A DNA stretch of 64,000 nucleotides. It comes from Isoperla grammatica (lineage: Eukaryota > Arthropoda > Insecta > Plecoptera > Perlodidae). Shown piece by piece: positions 46,507-60,156 of the stretch. Positions within the stretch are counted from its first letter, which is position 1, and each line of letters starts with the position of its first letter. The position numbers were made by a program, and so were the translations under genes. The stretch covers positions 24,369,987-24,433,986 of the forward strand of contig OX246746.1 in NCBI GenBank assembly GCA_945910005.1, written 5' to 3'. The notes beneath the pieces are model-generated. The model had not been told where the DNA came from, ran no database searches, and saw only the letters and a program-made list of their open reading frames with translations.

Positions 46507-48949
46507 GACGCTACGCGTCGTCAAAGACGTGCTCAAATACACTCTGTTTTTTAGAATTATATTCTTTACGGCTATATTGTTTACTGTTGCGATCTTAAAG
46601 TTAATTCCCAAGGTATATTTAAAAATTGTCTACTTTGAAAAAAATCATTGCCTCGCTATGTTTGTTGTGAACGACGTCAGGCGTCGCCGAAATTTCAACG
46701 ATTTTCTTGTCAAGTTCCACTTTCGGTACCGATTGTGGATGAACGGTGGTACCTAGTTAGTCGTAGCGTCGAACTTAAGGTCAGTAAGAATCCTTGGTGA
46801 CGTAGTATTAGCGTCGGTAGCGTCGTTTTGCACAGGTCATGGTGAGGCGACGCCAACTTCAGGTAACCAAAATAGTAGATTTTTTGAGGTTTTTATTTTT
46901 TTACGGGTAAACGGTTAAAGATAGAATTTTTTGGTTGTCAGTTCCTTTTTATTCATCGGTCTCTTGATATGTTTCGTATTTTTTAAAAAATAAAAAAAAT
47001 AAAAAATTTCATTTTTCTCCGATTGTGCTCTTCTGAGACAAAATTTGAAATTTTGGGCGCCTGTATCTCTGTTAGTATGACCCCCAGCATATTTTCGTTT
47101 TCAGGATGTCTAGATAATTAACGCAAAAAAAATAAAAAAAATAAAAACACAAATTTGGACCACCCATTTTTTAGCTACGAGCGCTTGAAAAAAAAATTTC
47201 CCCTTAGTAAACCCTTCATAAATATTCTGCTCTGAATATGGAAGAAAAAAAGTTTGCCGGTAACGGGTCTCGAACCCCGGACCGCGAAAACACTTCGTCG
47301 TGTTAGTACTTATTTCGTCCATATCCACTTTTCACTTTTTTTTAGTTGTTTTGGTATTGCATATTGTCAATGCGTATTTAATCCATTTCCGCAATCTCTG
47401 GGTGAAATTTTCTATTTCTGTCGATTATCTCGGTGCTTGTTTGATCCATATCCACGAGGTTGGAATAAATGTCAGTACTTATTTGAGCCATATCCAAATG
47501 CACCAATCAGAACCGCGGGATTGATCGGCCGGCCACTACGAACAGTTGCGATGGCATTCAGAGGATTTTCCATTCGTGTGTTCTGCGTTGTGAGCTTGCT
47601 GACAGCCGATTTGGCAAGGTGTTTATTACATATTATCCCAATATCTGAGTTCATCTCCAGCACCGAACTTGCCCAAGGAACTGGATTTCAGATAACGAGT
47701 TTGTCTTTTTGATATTTCTAGGCCTAGGCTCTGTAAGTTATTGAGCTTGTTCATAAACAAATGTTATATTAACCCTCGATATAGGACCTAGGCCTACTGA
47801 GTAGGCCTGACCAGTGCCTGAAGTGGAAATATAAAGTTGGCGGGATGAACAGTAGGCTAGTATAGGCAGTCAAGCCAGTCATACAAATAGTATTATGACT
47901 GCACAAGTAAACTGTGAGACGGGTGGAAGGGGAGGTCCGTAATCATCGTCAAAAAATTTACTTGAAGGAGAATACGGGCACAATATTTCCATGCTTTATT
48001 TTAATTGTACTTACGAAAATGTGATAAAATTCTAATATAAGTTCTATAAATATAAAACTGTACTCTAGTCATCAGTAATTGCCCGGAATGCGGAAGGGAT
48101 TGCGAGTAGGCTGAGTATGTATAGGCAATCCGTTCTGAGGGTAGCGGTCATTGCTGGGGGATTAGGGGGGGGGGGGGGTGACGTGTGAACGGAGACTTTA
48201 AAAATTATTCGTTCTACAAACGTCTCATCCACGTGTCATAAATATCCAATCGAAGAATGAGAGAAGCAATTTTTGGAGTGTCATTTTAATTTTAATCATT
48301 CCGCTTGTTAATATTGTTAATAATAAGCGGGGTTAATAACCTTTGGGATTTTGTGTGTATTCGTACTTGTAATTACATGTTTGTAAGTTAAAACTTTGAA
48401 ATCGTTTTATTAAAAAAAACAAATTTGTATCAGATCATTAATACAATTTCTTGTGTAGTTCTTTGCCATGTAATATTTTAATATTACATTGCAAGCAATT
48501 AAACCCAGTAAAGGTATTTCCTTCTCCTCGTGGTGACCGGTGCCTGCAACGAGGGTGTTGTGTATAATAATATCTCACTCATAATTTCTTTCTCTTTTTT
48601 CCTTTGCTGATGCCCAAATGGCAACCTAACCCCTACCCCTGTCGTACCCTTATGCGAGGTGTTCATAGTTTCTGAGCCAGGATCATTGTCATTTTTGTAG
48701 CTGCACAGTCCACCACTGGCCCTTCCTCGTGGTGTGGGTTCCTCCCACTTTGCTCATTCTCAACGTGTCCCAGTAAAATCCTAGGAATGTCCATAAGGTC
48801 CCTCGCCTACGCTAAAATGACAAAAACTATGTTTCCAAGAAGTGCCTTGTAAAGGAACCTAATCAATCGCCTAACGATTACAACATCTATATCAGTGTAT
48901 ACTGTAATTATAACTAATGTTTTGGTTTTTGTTGGCATATTAAAGCATT

Positions 48950-48986
<37 letters not shown>

Positions 48987-50098
48987 ATTAAATTTAATTT
49001 TATAAGCTTAAACATTAATAGACTGATAAAAAAAAATATGCCAAATCAAGTTCCCTGTACTACTAAGTCATCAAATATATAAATTACTATCCAAGGTACA
49101 CCTAATACGATCAAAATAAGAGTAAAGTGGATATGGACGAAATAAGCACTAAAAATTTATTCATTTTTGTCAGGAGCTGTAGTCCATATCCAATAATGAG
49201 TGCCCTGTTCTGGGGGAAATAAAAAAGCAAAATGTTTTGTTATTATGAAAATACTTATACTGTATCCATACTTGAACAATAGAATTCAAAAATGGTGGAT
49301 GCCTTGTAACAGATAAAAGTACCAGCAGTTTTACATTCAAACCCCGTTTTCTCCGTCTGCGAAAAAGCGGATATGGACGAAATAAGTACTCACACGACGA
49401 CTTGTCCGCGTCGCTACTGCCTACGCCCCACCACTCGATGGAAAATAGAGCGCTTAGACTGGTATATATTGTACTGCTCTCAATTAATGCATGTATGTAT
49501 CTCGATTCATTCTTATTGTAATTCTAACACCTAGCATAGATGGATTTACGAAAAGAGGGTCTAATTGGATTTAAAAACATCCAAGAATACGATCTGAAGA
49601 TTAAAAACTCAGAAAATTGAGAAAAAAACGCCTTCTATTTTTTTTTCAATGTTTGGAGTTTTTATCATCAGATCGTATTGATTGATTATTTGATTGCAAA
49701 ACCGAAAATCGTTTGTGGAAAAACGAGCCGTTTGACGGTAAAAAAATAAACCGTGTTCATTCACGTTGATGTATTGATATAAATGTGTGAATATGGTAAG
49801 AAAAAAAGAGTGTCTGCAACGGGTCTCGAACCCTAGACCTTATGCACTCGAAGCGCCGAAGTTCTATGTACGCCACACCACCTGATGAAATTTCCATGGC
49901 TAACACTGGTATATAACACACTGCTCTCAATGTATGGCATATCTTGTTGTATTCAGATAGCTCGTCTACACGCCAACATTAAAACATGTTTTTTAGGCTA
50001 ACCGTTAATGCAAGGCATACATTAACATGTTTCCTGTTTAGAGTTAGAATGTCCAATGGAGAAACTCTAATCATTATTTTCTTAACCCTTTAACAAGA
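46507..50098. repeat. Satellite monomer 30 with 2.1-kb insertion (copy of monomer 18)
   Basis: The split tRL2 lies at about 47252-47295 and 49400-49437; tRL1 is at about 49810-49882. Confidence 0.93.
47296..49399. mobile_element. Inverted-repeat DNA transposon of unassigned superfamily, copy 2 (2,104 bp)
   Basis: It is identical in structure and length to the element at 26888, with ACTT at 47292-47295 and 49400-49403, the G14 run at 48165-48178 and the A30 run at 48955-48984. It was carried by the 20.4-kb duplication. Confidence 0.85.
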
Positions 50099-51583
50099 GA
50101 CGCTACGCGTCGTCAAATACGTGCTCAAATACACTCTGTTTTTTTAAATTATATTCTTTACGGCTATATTGTTTACTGTTGCGATCTTAAAGTTAATTCC
50201 CAAGGTATATTTAAAAATTGTCTACTTTGAAAAAAATCATTGCCTCGCTATGTTTGTTGTGAACGACGTCAGGCGTCGCCGAAATTTCAACGATTTTCTT
50301 GTCAAGTTCCACTTTCGGTACCGATTGTGGATGAACGGTGGTACCTAGTTAGTCGTAGCGTCGAACTTAAGGTCAGTAAGAATCCTTGGTGACGTAGTAT
50401 TAGCGTCAGTAGCGTCGGTTTGCACAGGTCATGGTGAGGCGACGCCAACTTCAGGTAATCAAAATAGTAGATTTTTTGAGGTTTTTATTTTTTAACGGGT
50501 AAACGGTTTAAGATAGAATTTTTTGGTTGTCATATCCTTCTTATTCATCGGTCTCTTGATACGTTTTTTATTTAAAAAAAAAAAAAATTAATAAAAAGTG
50601 TCATTTTTCTCCGATTGTGCTCTTCTGAAACAAAATTTGAAATTTTAGGCGCCTGTGTCTCTGTTAGTATGACTCCCAGCATATTTTCGTTTTTAGGATG
50701 TCTAGATAATTTACGCAAAAAAAATAAAAAAAATAAAAACTCAAATTTGGACCACCCGTTTTTTAGTTACGAGCGCTTGAAAAAAAAATTTCCCCTTAGT
50801 AAACCCTTCTTAAATATTCTGCTGTGAATATAGAAGAAAAAAAGTTTGCCGGTAACGGGTCTCGAACCACGGACCGCGAAAACACTAGTCGGCGTCGCTA
50901 CTGCCTACGCCACACCACTCGATGGTAAATGGAGCGCGTAGACTGGTACATATTGTACTGCTCTCAATGAATGCATGTATGTATCTCGATTCATTCTTAT
51001 TGTAATTCTTACACCTAGCATAGATGGATTTACGAAAAAAGGGTCTAATTGGATTTGAAAACATCCAAGAATACGATCTGAAGATAAAAAACTCCGAACA
51101 TTGAGAAAAAAACGCCTTCTATTTTTTTTTTAATGTTTGGAGTTTTTATCATCAGATCGTATTGATTGATTGGTTGATTGCGAAACCGTTAATCGTTTGT
51201 GGAAAAAACGAGCCGTATGACGGTAAAAAAATAAACCGTGTTCATTCACGTTGATGGTTTGATATAAATGTGTGAATATGGTGAAAAAAATAGAGTATCT
51301 GCAACGGGTCTCGAACCCTAGACCTTATGCACTCGAAGCGCCGAAGTTCTACGTACGCCACACCACCTGATGAAATTTCCATTGCTTACACTGGTATATA
51401 ACACACTGCTCTCAATGTATGGCATATCTTGTTGTATTTAGATAGCTCGTCTACACGCCAACATTAAAACATGTTTTTTAGGCTAACCGTTAATGCAAGG
51501 CATACATGAACATGTTTCCTGTTTAGAGTTAGAATGTCCAATGGAGAAACTCTAATCATTATTTTCTTAACCCTTTAACAAGA
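50099..51583. repeat. Satellite monomer 31 (copy of monomer 19)
   Basis: tRL2 is at about 50844-50920 and tRL1 at about 51295-51367. Confidence 0.92.
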
Positions 51584-53066
51584 GACGCTACGCGTCGTCA
51601 AATACGTGCTCAAATACACTCTGTTTTTTAGAATTATATTCTTTACGGCTATATTGTTTACTGTTGCGATCTTAAAGTTAATTCCCAAGGTATATTTAAA
51701 AATTGTCTACTTTGAAAAAAATCATTGCCTCGCTATGTTTGTTGTGAACGACGTCAGGCGTCGCCGAAATTTCAACGATTTTCTTGTCAAGTTCCACTTT
51801 CGGTACCGATTGTGGATGAACGGTGGTACCTAGTTAGTCGTAGCGTCGAACTTAAGGTCAGTAAGAATCCTTGGTGACGTAGTATTAGCGTCGGTAGCGT
51901 CGGTTTGCACAGGTCATGGTGAGGCGACGCCAACTTCAGGTAACCAAAATAGTAGATTTTTTGAGGTTTTTATTTTTTTACGGGCAAACGGTTTAAGATA
52001 GAATTTTTGGGTTGTCAGTTCCTTCTTATTCATCGGTGTCTTGATATGTTATGTATTTTTTTTAAAATAAAAAAAATAAAAAATTTCATTTTTCTCCGAT
52101 TGTGCTCTTCTGAGACAAAATTTGAAATTTTGGGCGCCTGTATCTCTGTTAGAATGATCCCTAGCATATTTTCGTTTTCAGGATGTCTAGATAACAAACG
52201 CAAAAAAAATAAAAAAAATAAAAACACAAATTTGGACCACCCGTTTTTTAGCTACGAGCGCTTGAAAAAACATTTTCCCTTAGTAAACCCTTCATAAATA
52301 TTCTGCTCTGAATATGGAAGAAAAAAGTTTGCCGGTAACGGGTCTCGAAGCCCGGACCGCGAAAACACTAGTCCGCGTCGCTACTGCCTACGCCACACAA
52401 CTCGATGGAAAATGGAGCGCTTAGACTGGTATATATTGTACTGCTCTCAATTAATGCATGTATGTATCTCGATTCATTCTTATTGTAATTCTAACACCTA
52501 GCGTAGATAGATTTACGAAAAGAGGGTCTAATTGGATTTAAAAACATCCAAGAATACGATCTGAAGATTAAAAACTCAGAAAATTGAGAAAAAAACGCCT
52601 TCTATTTTTTTTTCAATGTTTGGAGTTTTTATCATCAGATCGTATTGATTGATTGGTTGATTGCGAAACCTTTAATCGTTTGTGGAAAAATCGAGCCGTT
52701 TGACGGTAAAAAAATAAACCGTGTTCATTCACTTTGATGTATTGATATAAATGTGTGAATATGGTAAGAAAAAAAGAGTGTCTGCAACGGGTCTCGAACC
52801 CTAGACCTTATGCACTCGAAGCGCCGAAGTTCTACGTACGCCACACCACCAGATGAAATTTCCATTGCTTACACTGGTATATAACACACTGCTCTCAATG
52901 TATGGCATAACTTGTTGTATTCAGATAGCTCGTCTACACGCCAACATTAAAACATGTTTTTTAGGCTAACCGTTATTGCAAGGCATACATTAACATGTTT
53001 CCTGTTTAGAGTTAGAATGTCCAATGGAGAAACACTAATCATTATTTTCTTAACCCTTTAACAAGA
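51584..53066. repeat. Satellite monomer 32, 1,483 bp
   Basis: tRL2 is at about 52327-52403 and tRL1 at about 52778-52850. The duplication ends at 52008; downstream sequence has GAATTTTTGGGTTG and an altered tRL2 B box (GGCTTCGAGACC). Confidence 0.92.
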
Positions 53067-54215
53067 GACGCTACGCGTCGTCAAATACGTGCTCAAATAC
53101 ACTCTGTTTTTTAGAATTATATTCTTTACGGCTATATTGTTTACTGTTGCGATCTTAAAGTTAATTCCCAAGGTATATTTAAAAATTGTCTACTTTGAAA
53201 AAAATCATTGCCTCGCTATGTTTGTTGTGAACGACGTCAGGCGTCGCCGAAATTTCAACGATTTTCTTGTCAAGTTCCACTTTCGGTACCGATTGTGGAT
53301 GAACGGTGGTACCTAGTTAGTCGTAGCGTCGAACTTAAGGTCAGTAAGAATCCTTGGTGACGTAGTATTAGCGTCATAGCGTCGGTTTGCACAGGTCATG
53401 GTGAGGCGACGCCAACTTCAGGTAATCAAAATAGTAGATTTTTTGAGGTTTTTATTTTTTTACGGGTAAACAGTTTAAGATAGAATTTTTTGGTTGTCAT
53501 ATCCTTCTTATTCATCGGTCTCTTGATATGTTTTTAACTTTTAAAAAAATAAAATAAATAAAAAGTGTCATTTTTCTCCGATTGTGCTCTTCTGAAACAA
53601 AATTTGAAATTTTAGGCGCCTGTATCTCTGTTAGTATGACTCCCAGCATATTTTCGTTTTTAGGATGTCTAGAAAATTTACGCAAAAAAAATAAAAAAAA
53701 TAAAAACTCAAATTTGGACCACCCGTTTTTTAGTTACGAGCGCTTGAAAAAAAATTTCCCCTTAGTAAACCCTTCATAAATATTCTGCTCTGAATATGGA
53801 AGAAAAAAAGTTTGCCGGTAACGGGTCTCGAACCCCGGACCGCGAAAACACTAGTCGGCGTCGCTACTGCCTACGCCACACCACTCGATGGAAAATGGAG
53901 CGCTTAGACTGGTATTAATTGTACTGCTCTCAATTAATGCATGTATGTATCTCGATTCATTCTTATTGTAATTCTAACACCAAGCATAGATATTTACGAA
54001 AAGAGGGTCTAATTGGATTTAAAAACATCCAAGAATACGATATGAAGATTAAAAACTCAGAAAATTGAGAAAAAAACGCCTTCTACACGCCAACATTAAA
54101 ACATGTTTTTTAGGCTAACCGTTATTGCAAGGCAAACATTAACATGTTTCATGTTTAGAGTTAGAATGTCCAATGGAGAAACTCTAATCATTATTTTCTT
54201 AACCCTTTAACAAGA
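53067..54215. repeat. Truncated satellite monomer 33, 1,149 bp, tRL1 deleted
   Basis: tRL2 is at about 53810-53886. About 336 bp are missing at about 54081-54086: the loop of the inverted repeat (GCCTTCTA) joins directly to CTACACGCCAAC. The right arm, tRL1 and its TATA-like element are gone. TCTA at the junction exists at both original ends, consistent with a microhomology deletion. Confidence 0.93.
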
Positions 54216-55700
54216 GACGCTACGCGTCGTCAAATACGTGCTCAAATACACTCTGTTTTTTAGAATTATATTCTTTACGGCTATATTGTTTACTGTTGCG
54301 ATCTTAAAGTTAATTCCCAAGGTATATTTAAAAATTGTCTACTCTGAAAAAAATCATTGCCTCGCTATGTTTGTTGTGAACGACGTCAGGCGTCGCCGAA
54401 ATTTCAACGATTTTCTTGTCAAGTTCCACTTTCGGTACCGATTGTGGATGAACGGTGGTACCTAGTTAGTCGTAGCGTCGAACTTAAGGTCAGTAAGAAT
54501 CCTTGGTGACGTAGTATTAGCGTCGGTAGCGTCGGTTTGCACAGGTCATGGTGAGGCGACGCCAACTTCAGGTAACCAAAATAGTAGATTTTTTGAGGTT
54601 TTTATTTTTTTACGGGTAAACGGTTAAAGACAGAATTTTTTGGTTGTCAGTTCCTTCTTATTCATCGGTCTCTTGATATGTTTCGTATTTTTAAAAAAAT
54701 AAAAAAAATAAAAAATTTCATTTTTCTCCGATTGTGCTCTTCTGAGACAAAATTTGAAATTTTGGGCGCCTGTATCTCTGTTAGTATGACCCCCAGCATA
54801 TTTTCGTTTTCAGGATGTCTAGATAATTAACGCAAAAAAAATAAAAAAAATAAAAACACAAATTTGGACCACCCGTTTTTTAGCTACGAGCGCTTGAAAA
54901 AAAAATTTCCCCTTAGTAAACCCTTCATAAATATTCTGCTCTGAATATGGAAGAATAAAAGTTTGCCGGTAACGGGTCTCGAACCCCGGACCGCGAAAAC
55001 ACTTGTCCGCGTCGCTACTGCCTACGCCACACCACTCGATGGAAAATGGAGCGCTTAGACTGGTATATATTGTACTGCTCTCAATTAATGCATGTATGTA
55101 TCTCGATTCATTCTTATTGTAATTCTAACACCTAGCGTAGATAGATTTACGAAAAGAGGGTCTAATTGGATTTAAAAACATCCAAGAATACGATCTGAAG
55201 ATTAAAAACTCAGAAAATTGAGAAAAAAACGCCTTCTATTTTTTTTTCAATGTTTGGAGTTTTTATCATCAGATCGTATTGATTGATTGGTTGATTGCGA
55301 AACCGTAAATCGTTTGTGGAAAAATCGAGCCGTTTGACGGTAAAAAAATAAACCGTGTTCATTCACTTTGATGTATTGATATAAATGTGTGAATATGGTA
55401 AGAAAAAAAGAGTGTCTGCAACGGATCTCGATCCCTAGACCTTATGCACTCGAAGCGCCGAAGTTCTACGTACGCCACACCACCAGATGAAATTTCCATT
55501 GCTTACACTGGTATATAACACACTGCTCTCAATGTATGGCATAACTTGTTGTATTCAGATAGCTCGTCTACACGCCAACATTAAAACATGTTTTTTAGGC
55601 TAACCGTTATTGCAAGGCAAACATTAACATGTTTCATGTTTAGAGTTAGAATGTCCAATGGAGAAACACTAATCATTATTTTCTTAACCCTTTAACAAGA
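54216..55700. repeat. Satellite monomer 34, 1,485 bp
   Basis: tRL2 is at about 54961-55037 and has ACACTTGTCCGCG, the empty-site form of the 2.1-kb insertion. tRL1 at about 55412-55484 has two B-box changes (GGATCTCGATCCC on plus). Confidence 0.92.
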
Positions 55701-57185
55701 GACGCTACGCGTCGTCAAATACGTGCTCAAATACACTCTGTTTTTTAGAATTATATTCTTTACGGCTATATTGTTTACTGTTGCGATCTTAAAGTTAATT
55801 CGCAAGGTATATTTAAAAATTGTCTACTTTGAAAAAAATCATTGCCTCGCTATGTTTGTTGTGAACGACGTCAGGCGTCGCCGAAATTTCAACGATTTTC
55901 TTGTCAAGTTCCACTTTCGGTACCGATTGTGGATGAACGGTGGTACCTAGTTAGTCGTAGCGTCGAACTTAAGGTCAGTAAGAATCCTTGGTGACGTAGT
56001 ATTAGCGTCGGTAGCGTCGGTTTGCACAGGTCATGGTGAGGCGACGCCAACTTCAGGTAACCAAAATAGTAGATTTTTTGAGGTTTTTATTTTTTTACGG
56101 GCAAACGGTTTAAGATAGAATTTTTTGGTTGTCAGTTCCTTCTTATTCATCGGTGTCTTGATATGTGATGTATTTTTTTAAAAATAAAAAAAATAAAAAA
56201 TTTCATTTTTCTCCGATTGTGCTCTTCTGAGACAAAATTTGAAATTTTGGGCGCCTGTATCTCTGTTAGAATGACCCCTAGCATATTTTCGTTTTCAGGA
56301 TGTCTAGATAATTAACGCAAAAAAAATAAAAAAAATAAAAACACAAATTTGGACCACCCGTTTTTTAGCTACGAGCGCTTGAAAAAAAAAATTTCCCTTA
56401 GTAAACCCTTCATAAATATTCTGCTCTGAATATGGAATAAAAAAAGTTTGCCGGTAACGGGTCTTGAAGCCCGGACCGCGAAAACACTAGTCCGCGTCGC
56501 TACTGCCTACGCCACACCACTCGATGGAAAATGGAGCGCTTAGACTGGTATATATTGTACTGCTCTCAATTAATGCATGTATGTATCTCGATTCATTCTT
56601 ATTGTAATTCTAACACCTAGCGTAGATAGATTTACGAAAAGAGGGTCTAATTGGATTAAAAAACATCCAAGAATTCGATCTGAATATTAAAAACTCAGAA
56701 AATTGAGAAAAAAACGCCTTCTATTTTTTTTTCAATGTTTGGAGTTTTTATCATCAGATCGTATTGATTGATTGGTTGATTGCGAAACCGTAAATCGTTT
56801 GTGGAAAAATCGAGCCGTTTGACGGTAAAAAAATAAACCGTGTTCATTCACTTTGATGTATTGATATAAATGTGTGAATATGGTAAGAAAAAAAGAGTGT
56901 CTGCAACGGGTCTCGAACCCTAGACCTTATGCACTCGAAGCGCCGAAGTTCTACGTACGCCACACCACCAGATGAAATTTCCATTGCTTACACTGGTATA
57001 TAACACACTGCTCTCAATGTATGGCATAACTTGTTGTATTCAGATAGCTCGTCTACACGCCAACATTAAAACATGTTTTTTAGGCTAACCGTTATTGCAA
57101 GGCAAACATTAACATGTTTCATGTTTAGAGTTAGAATGTCCAATGGAGAAACACTAATCATTATTTTCTTAACCCTTTAACAAGA
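55701..57185. repeat. Satellite monomer 35, 1,485 bp
   Basis: tRL2 is at about 56446-56522, with an altered B box (GGTCTTGAAGCCC on plus); tRL1 is at about 56897-56969. Confidence 0.92.
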
Positions 57186-58670
57186 GACGCTACGCGTCGT
57201 CAAATACGTGCTCAAATACACTCTGTTTTTTAGAATTATATTCTTTACGGCTATATTGTTTACTGTTGCGATCTTAAAGTTAATTCCCAAGGTATATTTA
57301 AAAATTGTCTACTTTGAAAAAAATCATTGCCTCGCTATGTTTGTTGTGAACGACGTCAGGCGTCGCCGAAATTTCAACGATTTTCTTGTCAAGTTCCACT
57401 TTCGGTACCGATTACGGATGAACGGTGGTACCTAGTTAGTCGTAGCGTCGAACTTAAGGTCAGTAAGAATCCTTGGTGACGTAGTATTAGCGTCGGTAGC
57501 GTCGGTTTGCACAGGTCATGGTGAGGCGACGCCAACTTCAGGTAACCAAAATAGTAGATTTTTTGAGGTTTTTATTTTTTTACGGGCAAACGGTTTAAGA
57601 TAGAATTTTTTGGTTGTCAGTTCCTTCTTATTCATCGGTCTCTTGATATGTTTCGTATTTTTTAAAAAATAAAAAAAATAACAAATTTCATTTTTCTCCG
57701 ATTGTGCTCTTCTGAGACAAAATTTGAAATTTTGGGCGCCTGTATCTCTGTTTGTATGACCCCCAGCATATTTTCGTTTTCAGGATGTCTAGATAATTAA
57801 CGCAAAAAAAATAAAAAAAATAAAAACACAAATTTGGACCACCCGTTTTTTAGCTACGAGCGCTTGAAAAAAAAATTTCCCCTTAGTAAACCCTTCATAA
57901 ATATTCTGCTCTGAATATGGAAGAAAAAAAGTTTGCCGGTAACGGGTCTCGAACCCCGGACCGCGAAAACACTAGTCGGCTTCGCTACTGCCTACGCCAC
58001 ACCACTCGATGGAAAATGGAGCGCTTAGACTGGTATATATTGTACTGCTCTCAATTAATGCATGTATGTATCTCGATTCATTCTTATTGTAATTCTAACA
58101 CCAAGCATAGATGGATTTACGAAAAGAGGGTCTAATTGGATTTAAAAACATCCAAGAATACGATATGAAGATTAAAAACTCAGAAAATTGAGAAAAAAAC
58201 GCCTTCTATTTTTTTTTCAATGTTTGGAGTTTTCATCATCAGATCGTATTGATTGATTGGTTGATTGCGAAACCGTAAATCGTTTGTGGAAAAAACGAGC
58301 CGTTTGACGGTAAAAAAATAAACCGTGTTCATTCACGTTGATGTATTGATATAAATGTGTGAAAATGGTAAGAAAAAAAGAGTGTCTGCAACGGGTCTCG
58401 AACCCTAGACCTTATGCACTCGAAGCGCCGAAGTTCTACGTACGCCACACCACCAGATGAAATTTCCATTGCTTACACTGGTATATAACACACTGCTCTC
58501 AATGTATGGCATATCTTGTTGTATTCAGATAGCTCGTCTACACGCCAACATTAAAACATGTTTTTTAGGCTAACCGTTATTGCAAGGCAAACATTAACAT
58601 GTTTCATGTTTAGAGTTAGAATGTCCAATGGAGAAACTCTAATCATTATTTTCTTAACCCTTTAACAAGA
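57186..58670. repeat. Satellite monomer 36, 1,485 bp
   Basis: tRL2 is at about 57931-58007 and tRL1 at about 58382-58454. GTGTGAAAATGGTAAG near tRL1 is shared with monomers 17 and 38. Confidence 0.92.
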
Positions 58671-60156
58671 GACGCTACGCGTCGTCAAAGACGTGCTCAA
58701 ATACACTCTGTTTTTTAGAATTATATTCTTTACGGCTATATTGTTTACTGTTGCGATCTTAAAGTTAATTCCCAAGGTATATTTAAAAATTGTCTACTTT
58801 GAAAAAAATCATTGCCTCGCTATGTTTGTTGTGAACGACGTCAGGCGTCGCCGAAATTTCAACGATTTTCTTGTCAAGTTCCACTTTCGGTACCGATTGT
58901 GGATGAACGGTGGTACCTAGTTAGTCGTAGCGTCGAACTTAAGGTCAGTAAGAATCCTTGGTGACGTAGTATTAGCGTCGGTAGCGTCGGTTTGCACAGG
59001 TCATGGTGAGGCGACGCCAACTTCAGGTAACCAAAATAGTAGATTTTTTGAGGTTTTTATTTTTTTACGGGTAAACGGTTAAAGATAGAATTTTTTGGTT
59101 GTCAGTTCCTTCTTATTCATCGGTCTCTTGATATGTTTCGTATTTTTAATAAAATAAAAAAAATAAAAAATTTCATTTTTCTCCGATTGTGCTCTTCTGA
59201 GACAAAATTTGAAATTTTGGGCGCCTGTATCTCTGTTAGAATGACCCCTAGCATATTTTCGTTTTCAGGATGTCTAGATAATTAACGCAAAAAAAATAAA
59301 AAAAAATAAAAACACAAATTTGGACCACCCGTTTTTTAGCTACGAGCGCTTGAAAAAAAAATTTCCCCTTAGTAAACCCTTCATAAATATTCTGCTCTGA
59401 ATATGGAAGAAAAAAAGTTTGCCGGTAACGGGTCTCGAACCCCGGACCGCGAAAACACTAGTCCGCGTCGCTACTGCCTACGCCACACCACTCGATGGAA
59501 AATGGAGCGCTTAGACTGGTATATATTGTACTGCTCTCAATTAATGCATGTATGTATCTCGATTCATTCTTATTGTAATTCTAACACCTAGCGTAGATAG
59601 ATTTACGAAAAGAGGGTCTAATTGGATTTAAAAACATCCAAGAATACGATCTGAAGATTAAAAACTCAGAAAATTGAGAAAAAAACGCCTTCTATTTTTT
59701 TTTCAATGTTTGGAGTTTTTATCATCAGATCGTATTGATTGATTGGTTGATTGCGAAACCTTTAATCGTTTGTGGAAAAATCGAGCCGTTTGACGGTAAA
59801 AAAATAAACCGTGTTCATTCACTTTGATGTATTGATATAAATGTGTGAATATGGTAAGAAAAAAAAAGTGTCTGCAACGGGTCTCGAACCCTAGACCTTA
59901 TGCACTCGAAGCGCCGAAGTTCTACGTACGCCACACCACCAGATGAAATTTCCATTGCTTACACTGGTATATAACACACTGCTCTCAATGTATGGCATAA
60001 CTTGTTGTATTCAGATAGCTCGTCTACACGCCAACATTAAAACATGTTTTTTAGGCTAACCGTTATTGCAAGGCAAACATAAACATGTTTCATGTTTAGA
60101 GTTAGAATGTCCAATGGAGAAACACTAATCATTATTTTCTTAACCCTTTAACAAGA
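58671..60156. repeat. Satellite monomer 37, 1,486 bp
   Basis: tRL2 is at about 59417-59493 and tRL1 at about 59868-59940. The sequence before tRL1 reads CGAAACCTTTAATCG, shared with monomer 32. Confidence 0.92.

Larger units (their letters stand above)
36280..52008. repeat. Near-identical duplicated block, copy 2 (15,729 bp)
   Basis: This is the second copy of 15872-31600. The upstream flank (monomer 23) and downstream flank (after 52008) differ from those of copy 1, so it is embedded in different array sequence. The one base difference seen is G at 44500 (TTATTTGCTTTACC) against T at 24092. Confidence 0.93.

Noticed and set aside
15872..52008. Long terminal repeats of a giant element (two 15.7-kb direct repeats)
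   Set aside because: The repeated block is itself satellite array, has no retroelement end signals or target duplications, and its borders fall at ordinary monomer-to-monomer differences.
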